This document shows, piece by piece, positions 7,689 to 14,905 of a DNA stretch of 20,257 bases. The translations under genes and the position numbers were made by a program. The stretch is taken from contig JBAQKP010000055.1 in assembly GCA_049301135.1 (NCBI GenBank), positions 1 to 20,257 on the forward strand, written 5' to 3'. The stretch is from JAYXXU01 sp049301135. Its GTDB lineage: Bacteria; Pseudomonadota; Gammaproteobacteria; Pseudomonadales; Moraxellaceae. Within the stretch, counting starts at the first letter, position 1; each line of letters opens with the position of its first letter. A model generated the notes under the pieces. The model was not told the DNA's origin and ran no database searches. It saw nothing but the letters and a program-made list of their open reading frames with translations.

Positions 7689-7991
7689 ATGGCTGACTCC
7701 AGCGCAACACTGACTGCCGCAGAGGTACAACAAATCGCGGTGCTCGCACGCCTGCAACTGTCCGACGCGCACCAAGCCGCGTATGCCGATAGCCTGAATC
7801 GGGTGTTGGGGCTGATGGACAGCCTTGCACGGGTTGATACGGATGGGGTTGTGCCGATGGCCAGTCCACATGATCGGGCGCAACCGCTGCGCGACGACGT
7901 GCCGACTGAGCCGAATCGACGTGCCGATTATCAAGCCGTCGCACCGGCAACGCAAGACGGCTTGTACCTCGTGCCAAAAGTGATTGAGTAG
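7689..7991 (+). CDS. gatC: Asp/Glu-tRNA amidotransferase subunit C
   Basis: Small wrapping subunit that holds GatA and GatB together in the tRNA-dependent amidotransferase (Asp-tRNA(Asn)/Glu-tRNA(Gln) to the amide forms). It has 100 residues, normal for the family. Recognisable blocks are EVQQIAVLARLQLSD (12-26), a middle Asp-Gly segment, PLRDD (57-61) and the classic C-terminus GLYLVPKVIE. The ATG at 7689 follows GAGGGA by three bases, a strong but tightly spaced ribosome site. It is the first gene of gatC-gatA-gatB, divergent from mreB. Confidence 0.96.
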   Translation: MADSSATLTAAEVQQIAVLARLQLSDAHQAAYADSLNRVLGLMDSLARVDTDGVVPMASPHDRAQPLRDDVPTEPNRRADYQAVAPATQDGLYLVPKVIE

Positions 7992-8038
7992 GCGAATCGA
8001 ATCCGCCGATTGTTTTGTAATTTTTTGGAAAAAACATC

Positions 8039-9514
8039 ATGTCTGAACTGCATTTACTCAGTCTGCGCGAACAGATCGACGGCTTGGCCAATCGACAGTT
8101 CTCATCGGTCGAACTGACCGAGCATTATTTAAGCCGAATTACTGCGCTTGATCCGCAGCTGAACAGCTTTATCACGGTCACGCCCGAACTCGCACTTGAA
8201 CAAGCCGCAGCCGCCGATCAACGCCGCGCCAACGGCCAAGCCAACGCGCTGACCGGTATTCCGATTGCGCAAAAAGACATTTTTTGTACCCAAGGCGTCA
8301 AGACCTCCTGCGGCTCAAAAATGCTGGATAACTTTATCGCGCCGTATAACGCAAGCGTGATTGAACAGAGCAACGCCGCAGGTCTAGTGATGCTCGGCAA
8401 AACCAACATGGATGAGTTTGCGATGGGTTCCTCCAACGAAAACTCGTTTTATGGCGCAGTGAAAAACCCATGGGCATTGGATCATGTGCCCGGTGGTTCA
8501 TCGGGTGGGGCAGCCGCAGCGGTCGCCGCTGATCTTGCGCCGCTGGCCAGTGGCACCGATACCGGCGGGTCGATTCGGCAGCCTGCGTCGTTTTGTGGTT
8601 TGACTGGCTTAAAGCCAACCTATGGCCGCGTATCGCGCTTTGGCATGATCGCCTATGCGTCAAGTTTGGATCAGGGTGGGCCAATGGCGCGCGATGCATT
8701 TGGCTGTGCGCAGTTGCTCCAAGTGATGGCCGGTCACGATGCCAAAGACTCCACCAGCGTCGATCAGCCAGTTGATGATTATGTCGGCGGCCTCAATCAA
8801 TCCTTGCAAGGGCTGCGGATTGGCATTCCCAAGCAGTATTTTGCTGAAGGTTTGGATGCTGAAGTCAAAAACAAGATTGAAGCTGCGCTTAAGCAACTCG
8901 AAGCACTTGGCGCAACACTGGTCGAAATTAACCTGACCACCACCGAAGCGGCGATTCCGGCGTATTACCTGATCGCGCCCGCCGAAGCCTCGTCGAATCT
9001 GTCGCGTTATGACGGTGTGCGCTATGGCTATCGCTGTGACGCGTCCAAAGACCTGACCGATTTGTATATGCGCTCGCGGGCAGAAGGTTTTGGTGCAGAA
9101 GTACAACGGCGGATTTTGATTGGCACCTATGCCCTATCCGCTGGCTACTATGATGCGTATTACCTCAAAGCCCAAAAAGTCCGCCGCTTGATTCAACAGG
9201 ATTTTTTGAAAGCCTTTGAACAGTGTGACGTGATCGCAGGCCCAACCGCGCCGACCACCGCCTATGCGCTCGGCGCAAAACAAGATCCGGTGTCGATGTA
9301 TCTCGGCGATATTTATACCATTGCGGTCAATCTGGCCGGTCTACCGGCGATCAGTGCACCGTGTGGCTTGGATAGCGAGCAGCTGCCGATTGGCCTACAG
9401 TTGATCGGCAATTACTGGCGTGAGGCGCAGCTCTTGAACATCGCCCATCAATATCAACAACAGACCGATTGGCATCGCCAACGCGCCCCGCTTGCGCGTG
9501 GACAGGAGGCTTAA
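8039..9514 (+). CDS. gatA: Asp/Glu-tRNA amidotransferase subunit A (amidase)
   Basis: Glutaminase/amidase subunit: it releases ammonia from glutamine and feeds it to GatB for amidation of misacylated tRNA. The 491 residues are near the usual 480-490. The amidase-signature catalytic set is intact: K79 in PIAQKDIF, cis-Ser S154 in PGGSSGGAAAA and nucleophile S178 in DTGGSIRQPASF, the same numbers as in well-studied GatA proteins. Further family blocks are KTNMDEFAMGSSNENS (121-136) and LKPTYGRVSRFGM. It starts 47 bases after gatC; the ATG at 8039 has only a modest GGAA about 10 bases upstream. gatB follows after 3 bases. Confidence 0.97.
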   Translation: MSELHLLSLREQIDGLANRQFSSVELTEHYLSRITALDPQLNSFITVTPELALEQAAAADQRRANGQANALTGIPIAQKDIFCTQGVKTSCGSKMLDNFIAPYNASVIEQSNAAGLVMLGKTNMDEFAMGSSNENSFYGAVKNPWALDHVPGGSSGGAAAAVAADLAPLASGTDTGGSIRQPASFCGLTGLKPTYGRVSRFGMIAYASSLDQGGPMARDAFGCAQLLQVMAGHDAKDSTSVDQPVDDYVGGLNQSLQGLRIGIPKQYFAEGLDAEVKNKIEAALKQLEALGATLVEINLTTTEAAIPAYYLIAPAEASSNLSRYDGVRYGYRCDASKDLTDLYMRSRAEGFGAEVQRRILIGTYALSAGYYDAYYLKAQKVRRLIQQDFLKAFEQCDVIAGPTAPTTAYALGAKQDPVSMYLGDIYTIAVNLAGLPAISAPCGLDSEQLPIGLQLIGNYWREAQLLNIAHQYQQQTDWHRQRAPLARGQEA

Positions 9515-9517
9515 CCG

Positions 9518-10975
9518 ATGGCAAAGCTCGTGCATGGCTGGGAAGTGGTGATTGGCCTTGAAATCCATTGCCAACTGAATACCCAGAGTAAGATTTTTTC
9601 CGGCAGTTCGACCAGTTTTGGTGCTGAACCGAACACCCACGCCAGTCTGATTGATCTGGCCTTACCCGGTGTTTTGCCAGTATTAAACCGTGAAGTGGTC
9701 AACAAAGCCGTTCGGTTTGGACTGGGCATTGATGCTGAGATTGGGCGTGCGTCGGTGTTTGCGCGCAAAAATTACTTTTATCCAGACCTGCCCAAAGGCT
9801 ATCAAATCAGCCAGATGGATCATCCGATTGTCGGCAAAGGTCACGTCGATATTACCTTGTCAGATGGCACGGTAAAACGCATCGGCGTGACACGGGCGCA
9901 CTTAGAAGAAGATGCGGGCAAATCGCTACACGAAGATTTTGCCGGAATGACCGGTATCGACCTGAATCGTGCCGGTACGCCACTGCTCGAAATCGTCTCC
10001 GAGCCGGACATGCGCTCGACCGAAGAAGCGCTGGCCTATGTGCGGGCGATTCATGGCTTGGTACGTTGGCTGGGCATCAGTGACGGCAACATGGCTGAAG
10101 GCTCATTCCGCTGTGACTGTAACGTCTCGGTGCGGCAAGTCGGTGATGAGTACGGCACACGCTGTGAACTGAAAAACATCAACTCGTTTCGGTTTATTGA
10201 ACGGGCGATTGAGGTCGAGGTCGAACGCCAGATTGACCTGATCGAAAGCGGTGGTCGAGTGATTCAAGCCACGCGCTTGTATGATCCGGTCAAAAATGAA
10301 ACCCGCTCGATGCGCAGCAAAGAAGAAGCCAACGACTACCGTTATTTCCCCGATCCCGACCTGCTGCCGGTGGTGATTACTGAAGCGCAGATTGCGCAGA
10401 TTCGCAGTGAATTGCCGGAGTTGCCAGAAGCACGCAAAGCCCGTTTTGCCAGTCAGTACGGCTTGTCCGCCTATGATGCGCATGTGCTGACCGGCTCGCG
10501 TGATTTGGCGGATTTCTTTGAAGCGACTGTGGTGGCTTCCGGCGGTGATGCGCAAGCTAAACCGGCCGCCAACTGGGTGATGGGCGACCTGCTCGGCGCA
10601 CTCAACAAAGCCGAAACTGATATCGTCGATGCACCGGTCACCCCGCAGCAACTCGGCGGCATGATTGCGCGCATCGCCGACAACACCATTTCCGGCAAAA
10701 TTGCTAAGCAAGTGTTTGCTGAGATGATGGGCGGTTCTGGGCAATCCGCCGATCAGATCATCAGCGAAAAAGGTCTGAAGCAAGAGACCGACACCGGCGC
10801 GATTGAAGCGATTATCCGTGAAGTACTAGCGGCCAATCCGGCGATGGTCGAGGATGTTAAAGGCGGCAAAGAAAAAGCCTTTAACGGTCTGGTCGGTCAA
10901 GTAATGAAAGCCAGTCGTGGCAAGGCCAATCCTGCCCAAGTCAATGAACTGATGAAAAAGCTACTGGCTGAATAA
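9518..10975 (+). CDS. gatB: Asp/Glu-tRNA amidotransferase subunit B
   Basis: Binds misacylated Glu-tRNA(Gln)/Asp-tRNA(Asn), phosphorylates the side-chain carboxyl and completes amidation with ammonia from GatA. The 485 residues are typical. Conserved N-terminal blocks: GLEIHCQLNT (13-22), SKIFSGSS, NTHASLIDLALPGVLPVLN, ARKNYFYPDLPKGYQISQ, then HLEEDAGKSLH, RAGTPLLEIVSEPD and ELKNINSFRFIERAIE. A C-terminal YqeY-type helical domain (about 350-485) ends KANPAQVNELMKKLLAE. The ATG is preceded by a full AGGAGG (9504-9509, 8-base spacing) inside the end of gatA, so translation can start independently of coupling. The gene is followed by a strong intrinsic terminator. Confidence 0.97.
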   Translation: MAKLVHGWEVVIGLEIHCQLNTQSKIFSGSSTSFGAEPNTHASLIDLALPGVLPVLNREVVNKAVRFGLGIDAEIGRASVFARKNYFYPDLPKGYQISQMDHPIVGKGHVDITLSDGTVKRIGVTRAHLEEDAGKSLHEDFAGMTGIDLNRAGTPLLEIVSEPDMRSTEEALAYVRAIHGLVRWLGISDGNMAEGSFRCDCNVSVRQVGDEYGTRCELKNINSFRFIERAIEVEVERQIDLIESGGRVIQATRLYDPVKNETRSMRSKEEANDYRYFPDPDLLPVVITEAQIAQIRSELPELPEARKARFASQYGLSAYDAHVLTGSRDLADFFEATVVASGGDAQAKPAANWVMGDLLGALNKAETDIVDAPVTPQQLGGMIARIADNTISGKIAKQVFAEMMGGSGQSADQIISEKGLKQETDTGAIEAIIREVLAANPAMVEDVKGGKEKAFNGLVGQVMKASRGKANPAQVNELMKKLLAE

Positions 10976-10991
10976 TCTGTTTTGGGTCTAG

Positions 10992-11018
10992 AAACCACTG
11001 CTTTGGCGGTGGTTTTTT
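10992..11018 (+). terminator. Intrinsic terminator of the gatCAB operon
   Basis: The arm AAACCACTGC (10992-11001), the loop TTTG and the arm GCGGTGGTTT (11006-11015) form a 10-bp stem with one G-U pair, followed by a T-run (to 11018). It lies 16 bases after the gatB stop. The same hairpin, with loop TTCG, recurs at 11776. Confidence 0.92.
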
Positions 11019-11081
11019 ATAGCTGTGTTTAAACGGCTGCTTGGATTAAGACAGGCAGTAAACAGTCCATGTAACAAAATA

Positions 11082-11109
11082 TTGACTTTCGAATGAACTC
11101 GAATAGAAT
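11082..11109 (+). promoter_or_regulatory. Promoter of the outer-membrane protein gene, with palindrome in the spacer
   Basis: The -35 TTGACT (11082-11087) and -10 TAGAAT (11104-11109) each match the sigma-70 consensus at five of six positions, 16 bases apart. The spacer is exactly TTCGA-N6-TCGAA (11088-11103), a perfect 5-bp inverted repeat that could be an operator. The transcription start would be near 11116, giving a leader of about 40 bases before the ATG at 11157. Confidence 0.7.
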
Positions 11110-11156
11110 CAGCAGCGTCTACAAAAGACATTCCTAAATCAAGCTGGTGAATCATC

Positions 11157-11753
11157 ATGTTAAAACAGTTATCGGTTATCGCAATCGCCCTGCTCGCCAC
11201 TCAAGCCAATGCAGCGGTCGGTCAGCCATTTGTTACGCTCGGTTTTGGTCAAAGTACCTACAGCGATGCTTGTGAAGACGTGGGTGGTAACTGTGATGAT
11301 AAAGACACTGCATTTCGAGTCGGTGCTGGTGTTGAGTTCGCACCAATGTACTCAGCCGAACTGACCTACTTAAATCATGGCGAAGCAACCGATAAATCCT
11401 CAGGCTTCGGATTGTTTGACAACTACGCACTTGAGGCAGAAACCTTCGCACTGCAAGTTGGCGCAACTGTTAACGTTGCCCCACAATTCAACTTGTACGG
11501 TAAAGCAGGTATTGCACTGACCAAAGCCGAAGCCAGCAACAACTACGGTGCTATCAATGGCGTTCAATTCACTGACAGCGTTGATGAAGACACTACCGGT
11601 GCGATTTTGTCTATCGGTGCGCAATTTGCCGTAATGCCTAACCTGATGGCAGACATTCAATTTGACTTTTTACCAGACGCAATTGAATTTAAAGATGCCG
11701 AATTCGAAAGCGACATCACTACTATTTCTGCTGGCTTTAAATACCAGTTCTAA
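11157..11753 (+). CDS. Outer-membrane beta-barrel protein (OmpA-transmembrane/OMP_b-brl-like), 8-strand type
   Basis: A 198-residue secreted protein. An N-terminal signal peptide (MLKQLSVIAIALLATQANA) ends in A-N-A, with cleavage likely after residue 19, leaving a mature barrel of about 179 residues. Alternating hydrophobic strands with Gly and aromatic residues are visible (FVTLGFGQSTY, AFRVGAGVEF, YSAELTYLNHG, FNLYGKAGIALT, GAILSIGAQF, MADIQFDF), and it ends ISAGFKYQF with a C-terminal Phe, the assembly signal of outer-membrane barrels. The first outer loop carries two cysteines in an acidic stretch (C39 and C46, DACEDVGGNCDDKD), a pattern common in this family and likely a disulfide. GGTGA precedes the ATG. 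It has its own promoter and terminator, so it is monocistronic. The specific role (adhesion, permeability, stress) is unknown. Confidence 0.85.
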   Translation: MLKQLSVIAIALLATQANAAVGQPFVTLGFGQSTYSDACEDVGGNCDDKDTAFRVGAGVEFAPMYSAELTYLNHGEATDKSSGFGLFDNYALEAETFALQVGATVNVAPQFNLYGKAGIALTKAEASNNYGAINGVQFTDSVDEDTTGAILSIGAQFAVMPNLMADIQFDFLPDAIEFKDAEFESDITTISAGFKYQF

Positions 11754-11775
11754 TCCCGTCTGACGGATAGAACCT

Positions 11776-11802
11776 AAACCACTGCTTCGGCGGTGGTTTT
11801 TT
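11776..11802 (+). terminator. Intrinsic terminator of the outer-membrane protein gene
   Basis: The arms AAACCACTGC (11776-11785) and GCGGTGGTTT (11790-11799) flank the loop TTCG and are followed by a T-run to 11802. The arms are identical to those of the gatCAB terminator at 10992. It lies 23 bases after the stop codon. Confidence 0.93.
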
Positions 11803-11827
11803 GTTGCGCCACTGAAAGACTGATGAT

Positions 11828-12226
11828 CTAAGGTGACAGCATCTGCCCCAACTCCTGCGCCCGCTCAGACGTCAGCCGCAGTAGACAGGCATTTGCCTCT
11901 ATCCGTGCTAGGCTGCCGCCATCAGGATCAGCGTAAAATTGACAGTTGGCATCACGATAGGCCAGCCACTTGCGCTGTACTGTGCGCAGTTGTGATTTTC
12001 GTGCAGATGACAAGCCCGACATGACCTGCTGATAGTGCTGATTTAAGCGTTGGTCTTGGCGCTGATACTCTGTGCCGATACAGGCAATCATCCGGTTGGT
12101 CACGCCTTCAGACTGATCCATACACTGGCTGTAAGACTCGCCGTATAACGCAGGGCTTGCCCAGACCGGCACACTGACACCCCAACCGAGAAGACAGGCC
12201 AGCGGCCAGCATAAAAATTTAGGCAT
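11828..12226 (-). CDS. LprI-like secreted protein (lysozyme inhibitor LprI / DUF1311 family)
   Basis: A 132-residue exported protein. The N-terminal hydrophobic segment ending in P-V-W-A-S-P looks like a Sec signal peptide cleaved after residue 23. The mature part has the DUF1311/LprI layout: Y-x-x-C-M-x-Q (C35), then M-x-A-C (C49), DQRLNQHYQQVM (58-69), a helix, QRKWLAYRDANCQFY (84-98, C95) and a last Cys (C114) before LRLTSERAQEL. Four cysteines could form two disulfides. The family includes the mycobacterial lysozyme inhibitor LprI, but most proteobacterial members are untested, so the inhibitor role is inference. The ribosome site GTGAGG is part of the hairpin at 12227-12258, which also looks like the terminator of the upstream cysI-DUF934 operon. 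Confidence 0.82.
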   Translation of the reverse strand: MPKFLCWPLACLLGWGVSVPVWASPALYGESYSQCMDQSEGVTNRMIACIGTEYQRQDQRLNQHYQQVMSGLSSARKSQLRTVQRKWLAYRDANCQFYADPDGGSLARIEANACLLRLTSERAQELGQMLSP

Positions 12227-12258
12227 AAAAAAGACCTCACCCGAGTGAAGTCTTTTTT
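12227..12258. terminator. Bidirectional terminator hairpin that also holds the LprI-like gene's ribosome site
   Basis: The arms AAAAAAGAC-C-TCAC (12227-12240) and GTGA-A-GTCTTTTTT (12245-12258) pair around the loop CCGA with one mismatch. Flanking A/T runs give a T-tract on either strand. On the minus strand it lies 24 bases past the DUF934 stop, and its T-tract runs straight into the ATG of the LprI-like gene at 12226. The GAGG of its 3' arm is 8 bases before that ATG. Confidence 0.85.
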
Positions 12259-12282
12259 AGCACAGTTCAACCCAGCAAGCGA

Positions 12283-12774
12283 CTAGCGCCCGAGTTGATA
12301 GTGACTATCCGGCGTGGCAGTCGCGGCTTGATAACCGGCGGTAAAGTCATGCAGACCGGCTTTGGCCACCTCAAGGTCTTTGCCTTCTTTTAATGCAAAA
12401 GAGTCAAACCCGCAGCGCTTCAGATAAAAAATCACATCTTTAAACACATCACCGACCGCACGCAACTCGCCCTTAAACCCCTGACGGCGCAGCAACGTCG
12501 CGAACGAATAGCCACGACCATCGGCAAACGCCGCGAACTGAATCGCGATCAAATCCAACTCAGCCAGCGGCAAGCTTAAGGTTTCAGGTGAGTCGTTGAC
12601 GGTCAGCAACACGGCTTTTTTGCCACTGACCTGCGACAACTGATCGAGCTGTGCAACGGTCAGCAGCACGTCACCGGCAGGCAACACACCATCCTCGCCA
12701 ATCGGCTGATAGCTGTCGGCCAGCACGTCGCCATTCAGATTAAACAGGTTATTTGGCACGCTATTACTTAGCAT
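12283..12774 (-). CDS. DUF934 family protein, sulfite reductase-associated
   Basis: A conserved partner of CysI-type sulfite reductases in Pseudomonas-like bacteria, annotated as a putative oxidoreductase of assimilatory sulfur metabolism; its biochemical function is not established. I choose the ATG at 12774 (MLSNSVPNNLFN, 163 residues) because GGAG lies 7 bases upstream and it overlaps the end of the reductase gene by 11 bases; the frame runs on to an ATG at 12804 without a comparable ribosome site. The diagnostic block is clear: FAAFADGRGYSFATLLRRQG, then G-E-L-R-A-V-G-D-V, then the Y-L-K-R-C-G-F-D-S-F segment. A short tail ends QAATATPDSHYQLGR. It is co-transcribed and probably translationally coupled with the reductase, and a terminator follows. 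Confidence 0.92.
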   Translation of the reverse strand: MLSNSVPNNLFNLNGDVLADSYQPIGEDGVLPAGDVLLTVAQLDQLSQVSGKKAVLLTVNDSPETLSLPLAELDLIAIQFAAFADGRGYSFATLLRRQGFKGELRAVGDVFKDVIFYLKRCGFDSFALKEGKDLEVAKAGLHDFTAGYQAATATPDSHYQLGR

Positions 12775-14410
12775 AGACACGCTCCTTAAATGGCTCAATG
12801 CCAACGCGGCGATACGTGGTTAAGAAGCTTTCGTCATCTTGGCGCAGGTCTAAATAGGTATTCAGCACCTCTTCGACCACATCAGCCATGTCTTCCGCAC
12901 CAAACGAGGGGCCCAAGATATTGCCGATACTCGCGTCGTGGTCAGCGCTGCCGCCGAGTGACACTTGGTAAAACTCAGCGCCTTTTTTATCGACGCCCAA
13001 AATCCCAATATGCCCGACGTGGTGATGACCACAGGCGTTCATACAACCGGAGATGTTCAGGTCGATTTTGCCGAGATTATAGACGCTGTCCAGATCGTCA
13101 AAACGACGGGTAATCGCCTCGGCAATCGGAATCGACTTGGCGTTTGCCAATGAGCAATAGTCACCACCGGGGCAGCAGATGATGTCGGTCAAGAAACCAA
13201 TATTGGCACGCGCCAGATTGTGCTTGTCCAAAATCTGCCACAACTCGAACAGTTTAGACTGCTCAACATCGGCCAATACCACATTTTGCTCGTGGGTATT
13301 GCGCAACTCGCCGAAGCTATACTGATCGGCCAAATCGGCGATCAATTCCATCTCGGCATCAGTCATATCGCCGGGGGCAATACCTGCACGCTTCAATGAA
13401 ATCGTCACGATCCGATAGCCGCTGACTTTGTGCGCGTGAGTGTTGTGCTGATACCAGTTACGGAAGGCTTTGTGTTCGGCAAAGGTCGCGGTAAAGTCTT
13501 GATCCGCCAATTCCTGATAGGCTGGTGGCGTAAACACGGCAGCCATCTGCGCAAAAAACTCCGGCGCAACCCGCAGGCTGTCTTTGATCTGCACAAACTC
13601 GGCTTCGACCATCTCAGCAAACACGGCTGGCGTGAGCGCTTTGACCAAGATCTTGATGCGGGCTTTGTATTTGTTATCGCGGCGGCCATGCAGGTTATAT
13701 ACACGCAAGGTCGCTTCCAAATACGCAATCAGGTCTTCGCGTGCAACAAACTCTTTGATCACGCTACCGATGATCGGGGTACGCCCCAAACCACCACCGG
13801 CCATGATTTTATAGCCGATTTCACCGGCTTCGCTCTGTACGATATACACGCCGATGTCGTGAAACGCTGTCGCGGCGCGATCAGTATCGGCCAGCGCAGA
13901 CACGGCGATTTTGAATTTACGCGGTAAAAACGCAAACTCAGGATGAAAAGTTGACCACTGCCGAATCAGCTCACAGGTCGGGCGTGGGTCTTCGATTTCG
14001 CCAGCGACCACACCCGCAAACTGATCGGTGGTGGTGTTACGAATACAGTTACCGCTGGTTTGAATCGCGTGCATTTGTACGGTGGCGAGGTCAGCCAGCG
14101 CATCCGGCACGGTTTCTAGCGGTAGCCAGTTCAACTGAAAATTTTGCCGTGTTGACACATGGGCGTAACCACGGTCGTACTTGCGGCTGATTTCGGCAAC
14201 TTTGCGCAGTTGTTGGCTGTTATACAGGCCATACGGGACGGCAACCCGCAGCATCGGTGCGTAACGCTGCACATACAGGCCGTTTTGTAGGCGCAATGGC
14301 CGAAACTCGTCTTCGGTCAGTTGACCGGCAAGGTAACGCTGGGTCTGGTCGCGGAACTGCGCCACCCGTTGGTCGATCATGGCTTGATCGAAAGCTGTAT
14401 ATGAATACAT
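12764..14410 (-). CDS. cysI: Siroheme/[4Fe-4S] sulfite (nitrite) reductase, CysI type
   Basis: Hemoprotein catalysing six-electron reduction, most likely sulfite to sulfide in assimilatory sulfur metabolism, in the cytosol. It has 548 residues. N-terminal half: the first ferredoxin-like repeat with RVAVPYGLYNSQQL, HVSTRQNFQLNW (84-95), and the siroheme-binding QTSGNCIRNTTTDQFAG (117-133). C-terminal half: the cluster cysteines are intact as C413-x5-C419 (CPGGDYC) and C456-x3-C460 (CMNAC), followed by GHHHVGHIGILG. Sulfite and nitrite reductases share this fold; the downstream DUF934 gene, as in Pseudomonas (PA1838-PA1837 by recall), favours sulfite. The ATG at 14410 has little Shine-Dalgarno. 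It is divergent from ynfA. No cysH, cysG or flavoprotein gene lies in the window, so the electron donor is unknown. Confidence 0.93.
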   Translation of the reverse strand: MYSYTAFDQAMIDQRVAQFRDQTQRYLAGQLTEDEFRPLRLQNGLYVQRYAPMLRVAVPYGLYNSQQLRKVAEISRKYDRGYAHVSTRQNFQLNWLPLETVPDALADLATVQMHAIQTSGNCIRNTTTDQFAGVVAGEIEDPRPTCELIRQWSTFHPEFAFLPRKFKIAVSALADTDRAATAFHDIGVYIVQSEAGEIGYKIMAGGGLGRTPIIGSVIKEFVAREDLIAYLEATLRVYNLHGRRDNKYKARIKILVKALTPAVFAEMVEAEFVQIKDSLRVAPEFFAQMAAVFTPPAYQELADQDFTATFAEHKAFRNWYQHNTHAHKVSGYRIVTISLKRAGIAPGDMTDAEMELIADLADQYSFGELRNTHEQNVVLADVEQSKLFELWQILDKHNLARANIGFLTDIICCPGGDYCSLANAKSIPIAEAITRRFDDLDSVYNLGKIDLNISGCMNACGHHHVGHIGILGVDKKGAEFYQVSLGGSADHDASIGNILGPSFGAEDMADVVEEVLNTYLDLRQDDESFLTTYRRVGIEPFKERVYAK

Positions 14411-14542
14411 GGCGATGAGCTGGATTCATGAAAAAGTGTGCCACTGTAGCAAGATTGACTTGATCAGCAAAATGCTTTTTCTGGATAACTTTTAGTGGTT
14501 TTGATGATAAGTTTATCGCGAAAAAGTCCGCGAGCCTACTCC
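14411..14542. other. Divergent intergenic region between cysI and ynfA
   Basis: This 132-base A/T-richer gap must hold the start signals for both genes. On the minus strand a weak pair TTGCTG and TACAGT, 16 bases apart, sits about 50 bases before the cysI ATG. On the plus strand a TTGACT (14456-14461) lacks a well-spaced -10. No clear operator was seen. Confidence 0.35.
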
Positions 14543-14872
14543 ATGGAATTCTGCAAAACGCTTGGTTTGTTTTTTTTGACCGCATTAGCGGAGATCATCG
14601 GCTGTTATTTGCCCTATCTGTGGTTACGGCAGGACAAAAGTGTCTGGCTACTCATACCCGCTGCCCTGAGTCTAGGCGTGTTTGTCTGGCTGCTGACGCT
14701 ACACCCCACTGCGTCGGGGCGGGTGTATGCCGCTTATGGTGGTGTGTATGTTGCAGTCGCGCTGCTGTGGCTATGGCAGGTCGATGGCATCACCCCGACC
14801 CGCTGGGACTTGCTCGGCGCGGCGATTGCGTTGAGCGGCATGGCAATGATCATGTTTGCACCGCGCAGCTAG
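14543..14872 (+). CDS. ynfA: YnfA family (UPF0060) small membrane protein
   Basis: Inner-membrane protein of four hydrophobic helices, distantly related to small multidrug resistance (SMR) transporters; its transport substrate is not settled. The frame opens at a GTG (14495), but the ATG at 14543 gives MEFCKTLGLFFLTALAEIIG, the normal family start, and 109 residues, the normal length. The conserved motif A-E-I-x-G-C-Y-x-x-W/L (AEIIGCYLPYLW) is followed by a second helix WLLIPAALSLGVFVWLLTL, then PTASGRVYAAYGGVYVAVAL and a C-terminal helix GAAIALSGMAMIMFAP. The ribosome site is poor (a GAG about 9 bases before the ATG). It is divergent from cysI and converges on the hydrolase gene with only 33 bases between and no obvious terminator. 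Confidence 0.92.
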   Translation: MEFCKTLGLFFLTALAEIIGCYLPYLWLRQDKSVWLLIPAALSLGVFVWLLTLHPTASGRVYAAYGGVYVAVALLWLWQVDGITPTRWDLLGAAIALSGMAMIMFAPRS

Positions 14873-14905
14873 ATTTTCGTACAGCCAGCCCTAACGCAAC
14901 ACCCT

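Noticed and set aside
7992..8038. Possible attenuator between gatC and gatA (AATCG/CGATT repeat followed by T-runs).
   Set aside because: The stem is only about 5 bp with a broken T-run; it is too weak to call, and full-length gatA expression is needed.
10103..10783. 226-codon minus-strand frame antisense to gatB.
   Set aside because: It lies wholly inside a clear gatB gene, has low-complexity His/Phe/Arg-rich composition and shows no motif; it is a shadow of codon bias in the real gene.
13430..13927. 165-codon plus-strand frame antisense to the sulfite reductase gene.
   Set aside because: It is antisense to a well-supported coding region and shows no recognisable domain or start context.
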